NCBI RefSeq assembly: GCF_900103365.1
Contig: NZ_LT629703.1
Coordinates: forward strand, 186,001-250,000
From: Afipia sp. GAS231
Lineage (GTDB): Bacteria; Pseudomonadota; Alphaproteobacteria; Rhizobiales; Xanthobacteraceae
Direction of reading: 5' to 3'
Length of the DNA: 64,000 nt
The notes under the pieces were generated by a model, which did no database searches, was not told the DNA's origin, and worked only from the letters and a program-made list of their open reading frames with translations. Both the position numbers and the translations under genes were made by a program. Below are positions 10,591-20,319 of this stretch, one piece after another. Positions within the stretch are counted from its first letter, which is position 1. Every line of letters begins with the position of its first letter.

Positions 10591-10607
10591 CGCTGCTGGT
10601 CTCCGGC

Positions 10608-10712
10608 TAGAGCCTTTTCGGTTCTGATTGAATCAGAACCGGGCTCTACTCTTTTGTTTTGACGCGTTTTCTTTACGCGAACCGGCGTCCACTTCGCTCG
10701 AAAACGCTATAG
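10608..10712. repeat. Dispersed repeat, family D (two palindromes)
   Basis: Between erpA and the next gene. The first part is a perfect 10-bp inverted repeat, GGTTCTGATT-G-AATCAGAACC (10620-10640), flanked by agagcc/ggctct arms. The second part has a looser pair GCGTTTTC / GAAAACGC (about 10664-10708). The whole composition, including TTTGACGCGTTTTCTT and CCACTTCGCTCGAAAACGC, is what I recall as a very frequent intergenic repeat in Bradyrhizobium. A short palindrome with the same TTGAATCAGAACCG core occurs at 27610-27638. Confidence 0.7.
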
Positions 10713-10725
10713 TCTGCCGCACGGC

Positions 10726-11931
10726 TCACCTCGGCAGCGCGCCCTCGGCGAGCGGATCGTGCGTGATCAGTCCCAGAATCTCGTCGCTGGCGAAGCCGAG
10801 CGCCATCGGCCGCATCGCGCCGGGCACCACCGCGAGGTCGTAGAGCTCCGCCACCGCGCCGTCGAGGCGGAACCAGTGCACGCAGGCGCCGCTCTTGAGA
10901 TCGATCACCTGGACGCCACACCAGGGCTCGGAATCGGCGTCCGCGAGTTTTTGATCGAGCGGCAGTCCCTCGAAGCGCTGGTAGCGCGGCTTCGACAGCC
11001 CGACGAAGGCGTGGTCGCCGTGGAAGGCGAGCCCGCGCAGGAAGCCGGGGCAAAAGGCGAGCGCGTGGAATTTGCCGGCGGCGCCGCCGGCGCCGGGCTC
11101 GATCCAGCCGAGTTCGCCGGTACCCGAGTTCAGCACCCAGAGGCGCCCGCGATAGATCCGCGGCGAATGCGGCATCGACAGGCCGCCGATGACGATCTCG
11201 CCGGTCTGCACGTCGACGACGACACCACCGCCGGCCCGGCGGTCACGCCAGCCATCGATGGTATCCGACCGGCTCACGGCGGTGACGTAGCGCGGCACGC
11301 CTTCTTCCATGGCAAGGCCGTTGAGATGGCAGCGGTCCTCCTTGACGATCGCCGAGATGAACGGCGGCTTCCACAGCGGCGTGAAGCTGTGGCGCTCCGA
11401 CGGCGTGGCGAGGCAGTTGTAAAGCGTGTTGACGAACACCACCCGCCCGTCCTTGAGAACACCGACGTCGTGCGCGTCGACCTCGCCGGTGACGTAAGTT
11501 TCGCGCGGCACGTAGCAGGCATCGAACACATTGTTGATCTGCTCGCCCTGGTTCAGCACGTTCTTGAACCGCACGATCTGGAACAGCGTCGCCAGCAGGA
11601 TGGTGTCCTGGTCGGGAACGCAGATCCCCATCGCCTTGCGGAAGAAGCGCTCATCGACCACGAGCCCGCCGTCGATGTTCTGCCCCAACAGGTAGAACTT
11701 GCCCGACTGATAGGACGAGACCGCAAGCGCGATCCGCTGCGCGCCGAGAAATCCGGGCAGGCCCGGCGACATCGAATAGGTGACGCGCTCTTCGGCCGGC
11801 GTCGTCTGCGGCTCGGCAGCCCTGGTCTCTTGCCCGGCGGGCGCGATCTCCGCGCTCGCCTGAGCGGCGGCTGGCGCCGGCCCGTCTACGTCACGCACGC
11901 CGGATGACGGTTCCCGGTTCCGCTCGCTCAT
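10726..11931 (-). CDS. TIGR03032 / DUF4915-type protein of unknown function
   Basis: A 401-residue protein that I recognise as the TIGR03032 family by the segments SSYQSGKFYLLGQN, VDAHDVGVLKDGRVVFVNTL, RCHLNGLAMEEGVPRYVTAV and LWVLNSGTGELGWI. Repeated beta-strand-turn elements suggest a beta-propeller-like fold. The first 45 residues are Ala/Pro/Glu-rich and probably disordered; no signal peptide is visible. The biochemical role is unknown. It is divergent from the autotransporter across a 206-bp gap, so the two could share a control region, but nothing in the sequence proves a functional link. Confidence 0.75.
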   Translation of the reverse strand: MSERNREPSSGVRDVDGPAPAAAQASAEIAPAGQETRAAEPQTTPAEERVTYSMSPGLPGFLGAQRIALAVSSYQSGKFYLLGQNIDGGLVVDERFFRKAMGICVPDQDTILLATLFQIVRFKNVLNQGEQINNVFDACYVPRETYVTGEVDAHDVGVLKDGRVVFVNTLYNCLATPSERHSFTPLWKPPFISAIVKEDRCHLNGLAMEEGVPRYVTAVSRSDTIDGWRDRRAGGGVVVDVQTGEIVIGGLSMPHSPRIYRGRLWVLNSGTGELGWIEPGAGGAAGKFHALAFCPGFLRGLAFHGDHAFVGLSKPRYQRFEGLPLDQKLADADSEPWCGVQVIDLKSGACVHWFRLDGAVAELYDLAVVPGAMRPMALGFASDEILGLITHDPLAEGALPR

Positions 11932-12137
11932 CTATCGTTCCCTCTGGTGCCACCGCCTCGTTGACTTGCTGAATCTGCATCGCGAACGCAAGTGTGTGTT
12001 TTTTATGCAACAGTTTTTGGGCGCTTGTAATCCACGCAAAAAATGACAAGCGGGATGGCTGGAATTTTGCAATCAGTGACTCCGCCAGAGGAAGTCTTTT
12101 CGCTAGAGCAAGTCTTGGCGCTGGGAATTGGAAGATA

Positions 12138-14702
12138 ATGTTACCGAGCGCGTTGCGTCGCCGGGCTCTGCTGTCGGGCACCATGCTCATGGCGGCGGCC
12201 GTCGGCTATGGCCGCCGCGCCTACGCGGCTTGCGTGAACTCCGGCGGCTCGACCTTCCAGTGCTCGGGCGCCAATGTCACCCAGCAGACCATCAATGCCA
12301 ACAGCGCCGCCGTTTCAACCCTTCCCGGGTTTAGCGTCAATACCACCGATCGCACCGGCATAACGATCACCGGCGACGGCGCCATTTCCTACACCGACGT
12401 CAACGCCTCGCCGGTCACTGGCTACTTCGCGGCGCTTTATGTCCGCTCCACGCGCTTTGCGCCCGTGCCCGGGAGCATCACCATCGCCACCAATGGCAGG
12501 CTCAGCAGCGGACTCTTCGGCATTTATGCGCACAACTACGGCACCGGCGCGCTCACCATCACCGCCAACGGCAATGTCACCAGCGCCTTCCCTTACGGCA
12601 TCTTCGCGGCTAACTCCGGCACCGCTCTCAGCGTGACCACCGGCGCCGGCGCAACCGTGAGCGGAAGCACGGATGGCATTGTTGCGCGCAACTACGGCAG
12701 CGGCGCGCTCACCGTCACCGTCGCCGCCACCAGCACCGTGAGCGGCGGCAGTGGCTTTGGCATCCAGGCTCTCGGCCGCCCTGCAACCGTCACGGTGGCC
12801 GGCACGGTGAACGGCGGCGCCAGCGGCGCCATCAATTTCGACCAGGCGGGCGCCTTCGCCAATCGTCTCGAACTGGTGACCGGCGCCGTCATCAACGGCA
12901 ACGTGCTCGGCGGCACCGGCACCGACACGCTCGGGCTGAGCGGCGGCGGATCGGGCAGCTTCAATATCGCCCAGCTCTCCTCGTTCGAGACCGGCGCGAA
13001 GACCGGCAACGGCAGCTGGACGCTCACCGGCGCCAATACCGGCATCACCACGTTCTCGGTCGGTGCCGGCACGCTCATCGTCAATGGCAGCCTGAGCAAC
13101 GCGGCTTTCACCGTCAGCGGCGGCACGCTCGGCGGCACCGGGACGGTGGGCAACACCTCGATTGCGGGCGGCACTTTCGCGCCGGGCGCCGGCACGCCCG
13201 GTTCGTCGATGACGGTCAGCGGCACGCTCGGGTTCAATGCGGCGTCGACCTACGCGGTCCATCTCAATTCGACCACGTCGTCGTTTGCCAACGTCACCGG
13301 CACGGCGACGCTGGGCGGCGCGACGGTCAATGCGATCTTCGCGCCGGGCAGCCCGGTCGCCAAGCAATACGCGATTCTCGATGCCGGCAGCGTCAGCGGA
13401 ACGTTCAATCCGACCGTCACCAACGCCAACCTGCCGGCGAACTTTCACGATACGCTCAGCTACGACGCCACCCATGCCTATCTCAATCTGGCGCTGACCT
13501 TCCAACAGCCGGGCTCGGGCGGCCTCAACGGCAATCAGCAGGCCGTCGCCAACGCGCTGAGCAACTTTTTCAACAGCACCGGCAGCATTCCGCTGGTGTT
13601 CGGCACGCTGACGCCGGCCGGCCTGACGCAGGTGTCCGGCGAGACCGCGACCGGCTCGCAGCAGACCACGTTCAATGCCATGAACCAGTTCATGGGTCTG
13701 ATGACCGATCCCTTTATCGATGGCCGCGGCGATGGCGCAGGCGCTGGGGGCGGCACCAGTACCGCTACCGGTTACGCTTCGACGCAAAAGCCTGCTGCCA
13801 CCAGCGACGCCTATGCGATGTTCACCAAGGCGCCGCCGGCGGTTTCGTTTGAGCAGCGCTGGAGCGTGTGGGCGGCGGGCTATGGCGGCTCGCAGACCAC
13901 CGATGGTAATGCTGCGCTCGGCTCCAATACCGCGACCTCGCGCCTTGCCGGCACGGCGGTGGGCGCCGACTATCGCTTCTCGCCGAACACGATCGCCGGC
14001 TTTGCGCTGGCCGGCGGCGGCACCAGTTTTAGCGTCAACAATCTCGGAAGCGGCCGCTCGGATCTCTTCCAGGCCGGCGCGTTCGTGCGGCACAATGTCG
14101 GCCCAGCCTACCTGACCGGCGCCCTCGCTTACGGCTGGCAGGACATCACCACCGATCGCACCGTGACCTTCGCCGGCATCGATCGCTTGCGCGCCGAGTT
14201 CAAGGCCAACGCATGGTCCGGCCGCGTCGAAGGCGGCTACCGTTTCGTGACGCCTTGGATCGGCGGGATCGGCGTCACGCCCTACGCCGCCGGCCAGTTC
14301 ACCACGTTCGATCTGCCGGCCTATGCCGAACGGGCCATCGTCGGCGCCAACACCTTTGCGCTGGCCTATGGCTCGAAAAGCGTGACCGACACGCGCAGCG
14401 AACTCGGCCTGCGCACCGACAAATCCTACGCCGTGCAGGACGGCATCTTCACCCTGCGCGGCCGCTTCGCCTGGGCGCACGACTTCAATCCGGATCGCGC
14501 CATCGGCGCGACCTTCCAGACGCTGCCGGGGGCGAGCTTCGTCGTCAACGGCGCGGCGCAAGCGCATGACTCAGCCCTCACCACTGTGTCGGCCGAAATG
14601 AAATGGATGAACGGCTGGTCCGCCGCCGCGACCTTCGAAGGCGAATTCTCCGAGGTCACCCGCAGCTATGCCGGCAAAGGCGTCGTCAGATATGCCTGGT
14701 AG
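12138..14702 (+). CDS. Autotransporter (type Va) outer-membrane beta-domain protein
   Basis: An 854-residue secreted surface protein. The ATG at 12138 gives a clean Sec signal peptide, MLPSALRRRALLSGTMLMAA, with likely cleavage after the downstream AYA; a longer upstream in-frame ORF has no such signal. The passenger (about 31-500) is built of Gly/Thr/Ala-rich strands with irregular repeats such as GIYAHNYGTGALTITANGNV and GIVARNYGSGALTVTVAATS, as in right-handed beta-helices, and an autotransporter-associated repeat near TLIVNGSLSNAAFTVSGGTL. The C-terminal 12-strand barrel runs from about SVWAAGYGGSQTTDGN to the end, terminating in YAW with the aromatic last residue needed for barrel insertion. 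No catalytic motif is visible in the passenger. The ligand or function is unknown; adhesion is the usual guess. Confidence 0.88.
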   Translation: MLPSALRRRALLSGTMLMAAAVGYGRRAYAACVNSGGSTFQCSGANVTQQTINANSAAVSTLPGFSVNTTDRTGITITGDGAISYTDVNASPVTGYFAALYVRSTRFAPVPGSITIATNGRLSSGLFGIYAHNYGTGALTITANGNVTSAFPYGIFAANSGTALSVTTGAGATVSGSTDGIVARNYGSGALTVTVAATSTVSGGSGFGIQALGRPATVTVAGTVNGGASGAINFDQAGAFANRLELVTGAVINGNVLGGTGTDTLGLSGGGSGSFNIAQLSSFETGAKTGNGSWTLTGANTGITTFSVGAGTLIVNGSLSNAAFTVSGGTLGGTGTVGNTSIAGGTFAPGAGTPGSSMTVSGTLGFNAASTYAVHLNSTTSSFANVTGTATLGGATVNAIFAPGSPVAKQYAILDAGSVSGTFNPTVTNANLPANFHDTLSYDATHAYLNLALTFQQPGSGGLNGNQQAVANALSNFFNSTGSIPLVFGTLTPAGLTQVSGETATGSQQTTFNAMNQFMGLMTDPFIDGRGDGAGAGGGTSTATGYASTQKPAATSDAYAMFTKAPPAVSFEQRWSVWAAGYGGSQTTDGNAALGSNTATSRLAGTAVGADYRFSPNTIAGFALAGGGTSFSVNNLGSGRSDLFQAGAFVRHNVGPAYLTGALAYGWQDITTDRTVTFAGIDRLRAEFKANAWSGRVEGGYRFVTPWIGGIGVTPYAAGQFTTFDLPAYAERAIVGANTFALAYGSKSVTDTRSELGLRTDKSYAVQDGIFTLRGRFAWAHDFNPDRAIGATFQTLPGASFVVNGAAQAHDSALTTVSAEMKWMNGWSAAATFEGEFSEVTRSYAGKGVVRYAW

Positions 14703-14740
14703 CGACGGCCGTTATTGACCGACAATTATGAGTCCGCGCG

Positions 14741-17080
14741 CTAGCTCGCGCGCTGTACTTCGTCCTCTGCGGCAGCCTTGCCACCCTGCTCCGCCTCGAC
14801 CGCATCCGGCATGGCAGGGACCAGCGCCGGCGCTCGTTCCATCGACAACGCCGACGGCTCGCGCGCAGGACCCAACGCCCGCAATACCGCATCCACCAGC
14901 GTCTGCTTGCGCAGCGGCTTGGCGAGGAAGTCGGTCATTCCGGCCTCGCGGCACAGTCTTGCGTCTTCGGGAAACGCATTGGCGGTCAGTGCGATGATCG
15001 GCAGCGATGCGAAACCGCCCGAGCGGATCACCCGTGTCGCGGCATGACCGTCCATCACGGGCATCTGCACATCCATCAGCACCAGATCGTATTCCGCTTC
15101 CAGCACCGCCTCGATGGCCTGCGCGCCGTCAGTCACGATGCACGTTTCGACATCGAATTCCCGGAGCATCTTGCTGACCACCAAACGATTGGTCGCATCG
15201 TCTTCCGCGATCAGGATCCGCAGCGGGCGGCCCAACGTCGCGATGCGCGCCTTGAGATCGTCGGCGCCGACCCGATCCTTCGACGGTTCGGCAATGAGCG
15301 TATCGCTCCACGGCAATGTCAGCGAGAACTGAAACGCCGAGCCCTGCTCCGGCGCCGAGCTGACGCCGATCTTGCCGCCCATCTGCTCGATGATGCGCCG
15401 GCTGATCGCGAGCCCGAGGCCGGTGCCGCCGAAGCGGCGGCTGATTGAGGCGTCGGCCTGCTCGTAGTCGCTGAACAGGCGGCCGATACGGTCGGGGGCA
15501 ATGCCGATACCGGTGTCGGAAACACACCATTCCACCCGGGCCAGCATGTCGCCGCGCGAATGGCAGTGAGCCGCGATCGTCACCGTGCCGCGTTCGGTGA
15601 ATTTCACCGCGTTGGAGGCGAGATTGAGCAGCACCTGGCGAATTCGGGCGACATCGCCGCGCAGCGATGCGGGCAGTGCCGGGTCGAGCTCGACTGCAAC
15701 GGTCAATCCCTTGTTGCCGGCAGTGCTGCGGATCACCGCGGCCACGGCCTCGACCAGCGCCGTCGGCGAGAAGTCGGTGGCTTCGAACTGGAACCGGCCG
15801 GCCTCCAGTTTCGAAAGGTCGAGAATGTCGTTGAGGACCCGCAGCAGGTTATCGCCGGAGTCATGAATGGTGGCGACCGCCTGGCGCTGCTCCGGATCAA
15901 GCGCGGTTTCCAGCAACACACCGGCCAGTCCGAGTACGCCGTTCATGGGGGTGCGGATTTCGTGGCTCATCACCGCCAGGAAATCCGATTTCGCCCGGCT
16001 TTCGGCCTCGGCCCGCTCCGCCCGCCAGCGTTCGGTGACGTCGCGGCCGAATCCGCGATAGCCGTGAAACTGACCTTCGCCGTCGCCGGTGGGCTTAGCC
16101 GTCAACGACCATAGCCGCGTCTGACCGCCGATGACGACCCGCACGCTGACTTCATGGAGCGGCGCATGCCGTTCCATCAGCGCTACGATGTTCGATGCGG
16201 TGATCGTGTCGTCGGGACACAGCATCTCCAGGAGTTCGGAAAAATGCGCGCCCTTCAAGAGCGGCAGCGGCATCTGCGCCACTTCGGCGAAACGTTGGGG
16301 GACGTCGATCAGCCTGCCCCGCGCATCGGTTTGCCACAACCAGTCGCTGGCGTTGTCCTGGAATTCCTTGAGCAGCAGCGAGATGATCTCGGTCTGACGC
16401 TCGAGCTGCAACTGCGCGCGCAGATTGTCCTGAAACAGATTGCCATGAGAGACGACGTTGCGAGCCATGAAGACGGCAAGCAGCAACAGGAACGCGGCGG
16501 TGAACAGATGAATTTTGTCTCCGACCTGGAGCAGAGCTGCCGCCGACGCAAACGTCATGGTCCAGATGTACATCAGTCCGGCCCGGGGAATCGTCGACAG
16601 CGTGAACGCGCCGCCCGCGATCATTCCGGTCATCACGCAGGCGATGATCATTTGATCGGCCGCCGTCGTTTTGAGAAGCAATGCCAGCGGCAGCGCTCCC
16701 CAGATCGCCGCCAGGCAGATTGCCTGCAACGTCGAGCGGTGCACCGCGTGCAACGAAGCTTCCTTCGGACGGGTGCGCTGCGAGCGGATCCACGACCTCG
16801 CCGCCAGCAGCGCGACCGACGCAATCACGAATGCCCACAGGGCGAGAAAGACGTTGGAGCCGGTGTTCCAGAACAGAGCGAGGACGATTGCGACACTGAC
16901 CAGGTTGGCCGACATCGTCAGCGGCACGTGGCGCGTCACCGTGTCGATCTGCTGGGCGCGGATCCGGCCCATTTCTCGGTCGGTGATCTCGCCGGCCTCG
17001 ATCCGGGCGATGGCCGAGAAGCCGCCGATCCAGCCGAGCAGCCTGCCCGAATAGGCAACGAGATCAACGGGCGATTTCAT
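14741..17080 (-). CDS. Hybrid sensor histidine kinase / response regulator
   Basis: A 779-residue membrane-bound hybrid kinase. Residues about 55-210 contain hydrophobic helices forming a membrane sensor region. A PAS-like domain follows (about 240-350, ending [15 protein letters not shown]), then HisKA with the phospho-acceptor H373 in [15 protein letters not shown]. The HATPase has boxes N490 ([11 protein letters not shown]), DTGIGI and GGTGLGL. A C-terminal REC domain (about 620-740) carries acidic E626-D627-D628 and phospho-acceptor D670 in [13 protein letters not shown]. No cognate response regulator or HPt gene is adjacent, so its output is unknown. It is convergent with the autotransporter gene. 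Confidence 0.92.
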   Translation of the reverse strand: MKSPVDLVAYSGRLLGWIGGFSAIARIEAGEITDREMGRIRAQQIDTVTRHVPLTMSANLVSVAIVLALFWNTGSNVFLALWAFVIASVALLAARSWIRSQRTRPKEASLHAVHRSTLQAICLAAIWGALPLALLLKTTAADQMIIACVMTGMIAGGAFTLSTIPRAGLMYIWTMTFASAAALLQVGDKIHLFTAAFLLLLAVFMARNVVSHGNLFQDNLRAQLQLERQTEIISLLLKEFQDNASDWLWQTDARGRLIDVPQRFAEVAQMPLPLLKGAHFSELLEMLCPDDTITASNIVALMERHAPLHEVSVRVVIGGQTRLWSLTAKPTGDGEGQFHGYRGFGRDVTERWRAERAEAESRAKSDFLAVMSHEIRTPMNGVLGLAGVLLETALDPEQRQAVATIHDSGDNLLRVLNDILDLSKLEAGRFQFEATDFSPTALVEAVAAVIRSTAGNKGLTVAVELDPALPASLRGDVARIRQVLLNLASNAVKFTERGTVTIAAHCHSRGDMLARVEWCVSDTGIGIAPDRIGRLFSDYEQADASISRRFGGTGLGLAISRRIIEQMGGKIGVSSAPEQGSAFQFSLTLPWSDTLIAEPSKDRVGADDLKARIATLGRPLRILIAEDDATNRLVVSKMLREFDVETCIVTDGAQAIEAVLEAEYDLVLMDVQMPVMDGHAATRVIRSGGFASLPIIALTANAFPEDARLCREAGMTDFLAKPLRKQTLVDAVLRALGPAREPSALSMERAPALVPAMPDAVEAEQGGKAAAEDEVQRAS

Positions 17081-17187
17081 GCTGGACCAACCTTCTGCGC
17101 GATATCGGCAGATAGGACCAGCAAACGCTTCGACGGCGTTAACTCGGTGCCGCGCCCGGCGACAGCGTTAACAACAGGTCACCTAAT

Positions 17188-20100
17188 TCATTCGGCTGCA
17201 ACCGCATGCGGCCGCTCGCCTTCGCCGGCTTCCTCGTGCTGCGGTTCGAGCCGGCGTTTCAGCAGACGATCGATCCGATCGAGATAGATGTAGATGACCG
17301 GCGTGATGAACAGCGTCAGCAATTGCGACACGCAGAGGCCGCCGACCACGGCGACGCCGAGCGGCTGACGCAGTTCGGCGCCGGCGCCGGCACCGATGGC
17401 GATCGGCAGCGTGCCGAAGATCGCAGCAAACGTCGTCATCATGATGGGGCGGAAACGCAGCAGCGCCGCTTCGCGGATCGCATGCTCGGCGCTGAGGCCG
17501 ACGCGGCGGCGCTCCAGCGCGAAGTCGACCATCATGATGGCGTTCTTCTTGACGATGCCGACCAGCATCACGATGCCGATCATCGCAATGACCGACAGTT
17601 CCATGCCGAACAGCATCAAGGTCAGGATCGCGCCGATGCCGGCCGACGGCAGGCCGGAGATGATGGTGATCGGATGGATGAAGCTCTCGTAGAGAATGCC
17701 GAGAATGACGAAGGCCGCGAAGATGGCCGCCAGGATCAGGACGCCCTGCCCGCTCTTGGAGTCCTCGAACACCTGCGCGGTGCCGGAGAAACCGGAGAAG
17801 ATCGTCGGCGGCAGGTTCGACGAACGCTCGAGTTCGCGGATAGAGTCGGTGGCGTAGCCGAGCGAGTAGCCCGGCGCCAGATTGAAGGAAATCGTCACCG
17901 CCGGCTGCTGACCCTGATGGTTGATCTGCAGCGGGCCGACCGAAGGCACCAGTTTGGCAACGGCTGCAAGCGGAATGGTCACGTTGTTCTGGGTCTTCAT
18001 ATAGAGCTTGGACAGATCCGACGGATCGACGCGGAACTGCGGCTGCACTTCCAGGATGATCTGATAGTCGTTGGTCGGCATGTAGATAGTGCCGACCTGC
18101 CGCGCGCCGTAGGCGTTGTAAAGCTGGTTGCGCACCTGATCGACGGTGATGCCGTAAACCGCGGCCTTTTCGCGGTCGATGTCGACCGTCATCTGCGGAT
18201 TCTTGATGTAGAGATCGGTGGTGACGTCGAGCAGACCCGGCAGCTTCTCGATCTTGTCGCGCATTTCGGGCGCCAGCCGGTACAGCGATTCGGTGTCGCC
18301 GCTCTGCAGCACGTACTGGTACTGGCTCTTCGAAACCCGGCCGCCGATATTGAGGTTCTGGATGCTCTGGAAGAACGCCTGCATGCCGGGAATCTGTCGC
18401 GCCTTGGCGCGCAAGCGTCCGATCACGACGGCGGCATTGTCGCGCGTCTTCTGCGGCTTCAGCGCGATGAACAGGCGGCCGTAATTCGCGGTCGTATTGG
18501 GGCCACCCGCACCGACGGTGGAGTTGATGTAGTCAATCGCGGGATCGGATTTCAGCACGTCGACCAGCGCTTGCTGCCGCACCTTCATGGCCTCGAACGA
18601 GGTGTCGGTGGCGGCTTCGGTCACGCCGATCAAAAAGCCGGTATCCTCCTGCGGGAAGAAGCCCTTCGGCACGATCATGTAAAGGTAGACCGTGCCACCC
18701 AGCGTCGCCAGCGTGACGACCAGCATCAGCGCCTTGTGCGCCAGCACCCGGTCGAGCGCCCATTCGTAGCCGCACAGCCAGGAATCGAACATCGCCTCGA
18801 ACACCCGAAGCACGACATTCGGCTTCTTGGTCGCATCATGCGCCCGCAACACGCGCGCGCACAGCATCGGCGTCAAGGTCAGCGACACGAAGCCGGATAC
18901 GATGATCGCAACCGATACCGTCACCGCGAACTCGCGGAACACCCGGCCGACGATTCCGCCCATCAGGAGCACGGGAATGAACACGGCGATCAGCGAGAAG
19001 GTGATCGAGATGATCGTGAAACCGATCTCGCGCGCGCCCTTCAGCGCAGCCTCATAGGGCCGCATGCCGTGTTCGATGTGCCGGACGATGTTTTCCAGCA
19101 TGACGATGGCGTCGTCGACCACGAAGCCGACCGACAGCGTCAGCGCCAGCAGTGTCATGTTGTTGATGGAATAGTCCAGGAAGTACATGACCGCGCAGGT
19201 GCCGAACAGCGAGATCGGAACCGCCAGCGCCGGAATGAAGGTTGCGGACGCCGAGCGCAGGAACAGGAAGATCACCAGAATCACAAGCGACACGGCGATC
19301 AGCAGTGTTTCCTCGACATCGGCGACCGCCTGACGGATCGATATCGAACGATCCATCATCACATTGATTGAAACCGACGGCGGAATCTGCGCGCGCAGCG
19401 CCGGCAGCTTGGCCAGCACGGAATCGACCACCGCCACCGTATTGGCATCCGGCTGCTTCTGGATCGCCAGCACGATCGCGCGCTCGTCGTTCAGCCAGGT
19501 CGCGATCTTGTCGTTCTCGACGCTGTCGTAGATCCGCGCGACTTCGTCGAGCTTGACCGGCGAGCCGTTGCGCCAGGCCACCACGACCTGCCGGTAGTCG
19601 ACCGCCTTCTCCATCTGCCCGGAGGCCTGCAACGCGACGTCCTGCTTCGGCCCGTTCAGGGTCCCGACCGGCGTCGATGAATTGGCCCGCGACACCGCGG
19701 TCCTGATGTCCTCGAGCGACAGCCCGCGCGCCGCGGCGGCTTCAGGGTCGGCCTGGACGCGGATGGCGAATTTCTGTGCGCCGTAAATCAGGACCTGCGC
19801 CACACCCGGGATTTGCGACAGCGCCTGCCCGATGGTGATGTCGCCGTATTCGTTGACCGCCGACAACGGGAGTGTCGCCGAACCGAGCGAGACGAACAGC
19901 ACCGGGAAGTCGGCCGGGTTCACTTTTCGGAAACTCGGCGGGATCGTCATTTCGATCGGCAGCCGGCGTTGCGCGATCGTCAGCGCGGTCTGCACGTCCA
20001 GCGCCGCCGCGTCGATGTTGCGGTTGAGGTCGAACTGGATGGTGATGACGCTGGAGCCCTGCGAGGAACTCGACGACATCGAGGAGATGCCGGCAATGGT

Positions 20101-20316
20101 CGAGAGCTGTCGCTCGATGATGCCGGCGACCGAGGCCGCCATGGTATCCGCGCTCGCGCCCGGCAAGGTCGCGCTGACGGCGATCGTCGGGAAGTCGACC
20201 CGCGGCAGCGCCGACACCGGCAACAGGCGGAAGCCGAACACGCCGAAGGCGATGATCGACGCCGTGATCAGCGTCGTCATGACCGGGCGGCGAATACAGA
20301 GCTCGGAAAGCGTCAT
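17188..20316 (-). CDS. RND multidrug efflux transporter, inner-membrane pump
   Basis: A 1042-residue proton-driven pump of the AcrB/MdtB-MdtC type. It starts MTLSELCIRRPVMTTLITAS, the typical first transmembrane segment of the HAE1 group. The proton-relay aspartate pair is in TM4 (SVGFVVDDAIVMLENIVRH), and large periplasmic loops follow TM1 and TM7. The N-terminal wording (PRVDFPTIAVSATLPGASAD) resembles MdtB/MdtC more than AcrB. It begins 3 bp after the adaptor gene ends, forming a two-gene operon. No outer-membrane TolC-like gene is nearby, so the channel is presumably supplied from elsewhere. The substrate cannot be read from sequence. Confidence 0.93.
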   Translation of the reverse strand: MTLSELCIRRPVMTTLITASIIAFGVFGFRLLPVSALPRVDFPTIAVSATLPGASADTMAASVAGIIERQLSTIAGISSMSSSSSQGSSVITIQFDLNRNIDAAALDVQTALTIAQRRLPIEMTIPPSFRKVNPADFPVLFVSLGSATLPLSAVNEYGDITIGQALSQIPGVAQVLIYGAQKFAIRVQADPEAAAARGLSLEDIRTAVSRANSSTPVGTLNGPKQDVALQASGQMEKAVDYRQVVVAWRNGSPVKLDEVARIYDSVENDKIATWLNDERAIVLAIQKQPDANTVAVVDSVLAKLPALRAQIPPSVSINVMMDRSISIRQAVADVEETLLIAVSLVILVIFLFLRSASATFIPALAVPISLFGTCAVMYFLDYSINNMTLLALTLSVGFVVDDAIVMLENIVRHIEHGMRPYEAALKGAREIGFTIISITFSLIAVFIPVLLMGGIVGRVFREFAVTVSVAIIVSGFVSLTLTPMLCARVLRAHDATKKPNVVLRVFEAMFDSWLCGYEWALDRVLAHKALMLVVTLATLGGTVYLYMIVPKGFFPQEDTGFLIGVTEAATDTSFEAMKVRQQALVDVLKSDPAIDYINSTVGAGGPNTTANYGRLFIALKPQKTRDNAAVVIGRLRAKARQIPGMQAFFQSIQNLNIGGRVSKSQYQYVLQSGDTESLYRLAPEMRDKIEKLPGLLDVTTDLYIKNPQMTVDIDREKAAVYGITVDQVRNQLYNAYGARQVGTIYMPTNDYQIILEVQPQFRVDPSDLSKLYMKTQNNVTIPLAAVAKLVPSVGPLQINHQGQQPAVTISFNLAPGYSLGYATDSIRELERSSNLPPTIFSGFSGTAQVFEDSKSGQGVLILAAIFAAFVILGILYESFIHPITIISGLPSAGIGAILTLMLFGMELSVIAMIGIVMLVGIVKKNAIMMVDFALERRRVGLSAEHAIREAALLRFRPIMMTTFAAIFGTLPIAIGAGAGAELRQPLGVAVVGGLCVSQLLTLFITPVIYIYLDRIDRLLKRRLEPQHEEAGEGERPHAVAAE

Positions 20317-20319
20317 CGG

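Noticed and set aside
12315..14567. A 750-codon open frame antisense to the autotransporter
   Set aside because: The composition is a codon-bias shadow (Arg/Gly/Ala-rich, no motif), while the plus strand has a signal peptide, repeats and a complete beta-barrel.
17206..19371. A 721-codon plus-strand frame opposite the RND pump
   Set aside because: Low-complexity Arg/Asp/His/Gln composition typical of an antisense shadow.
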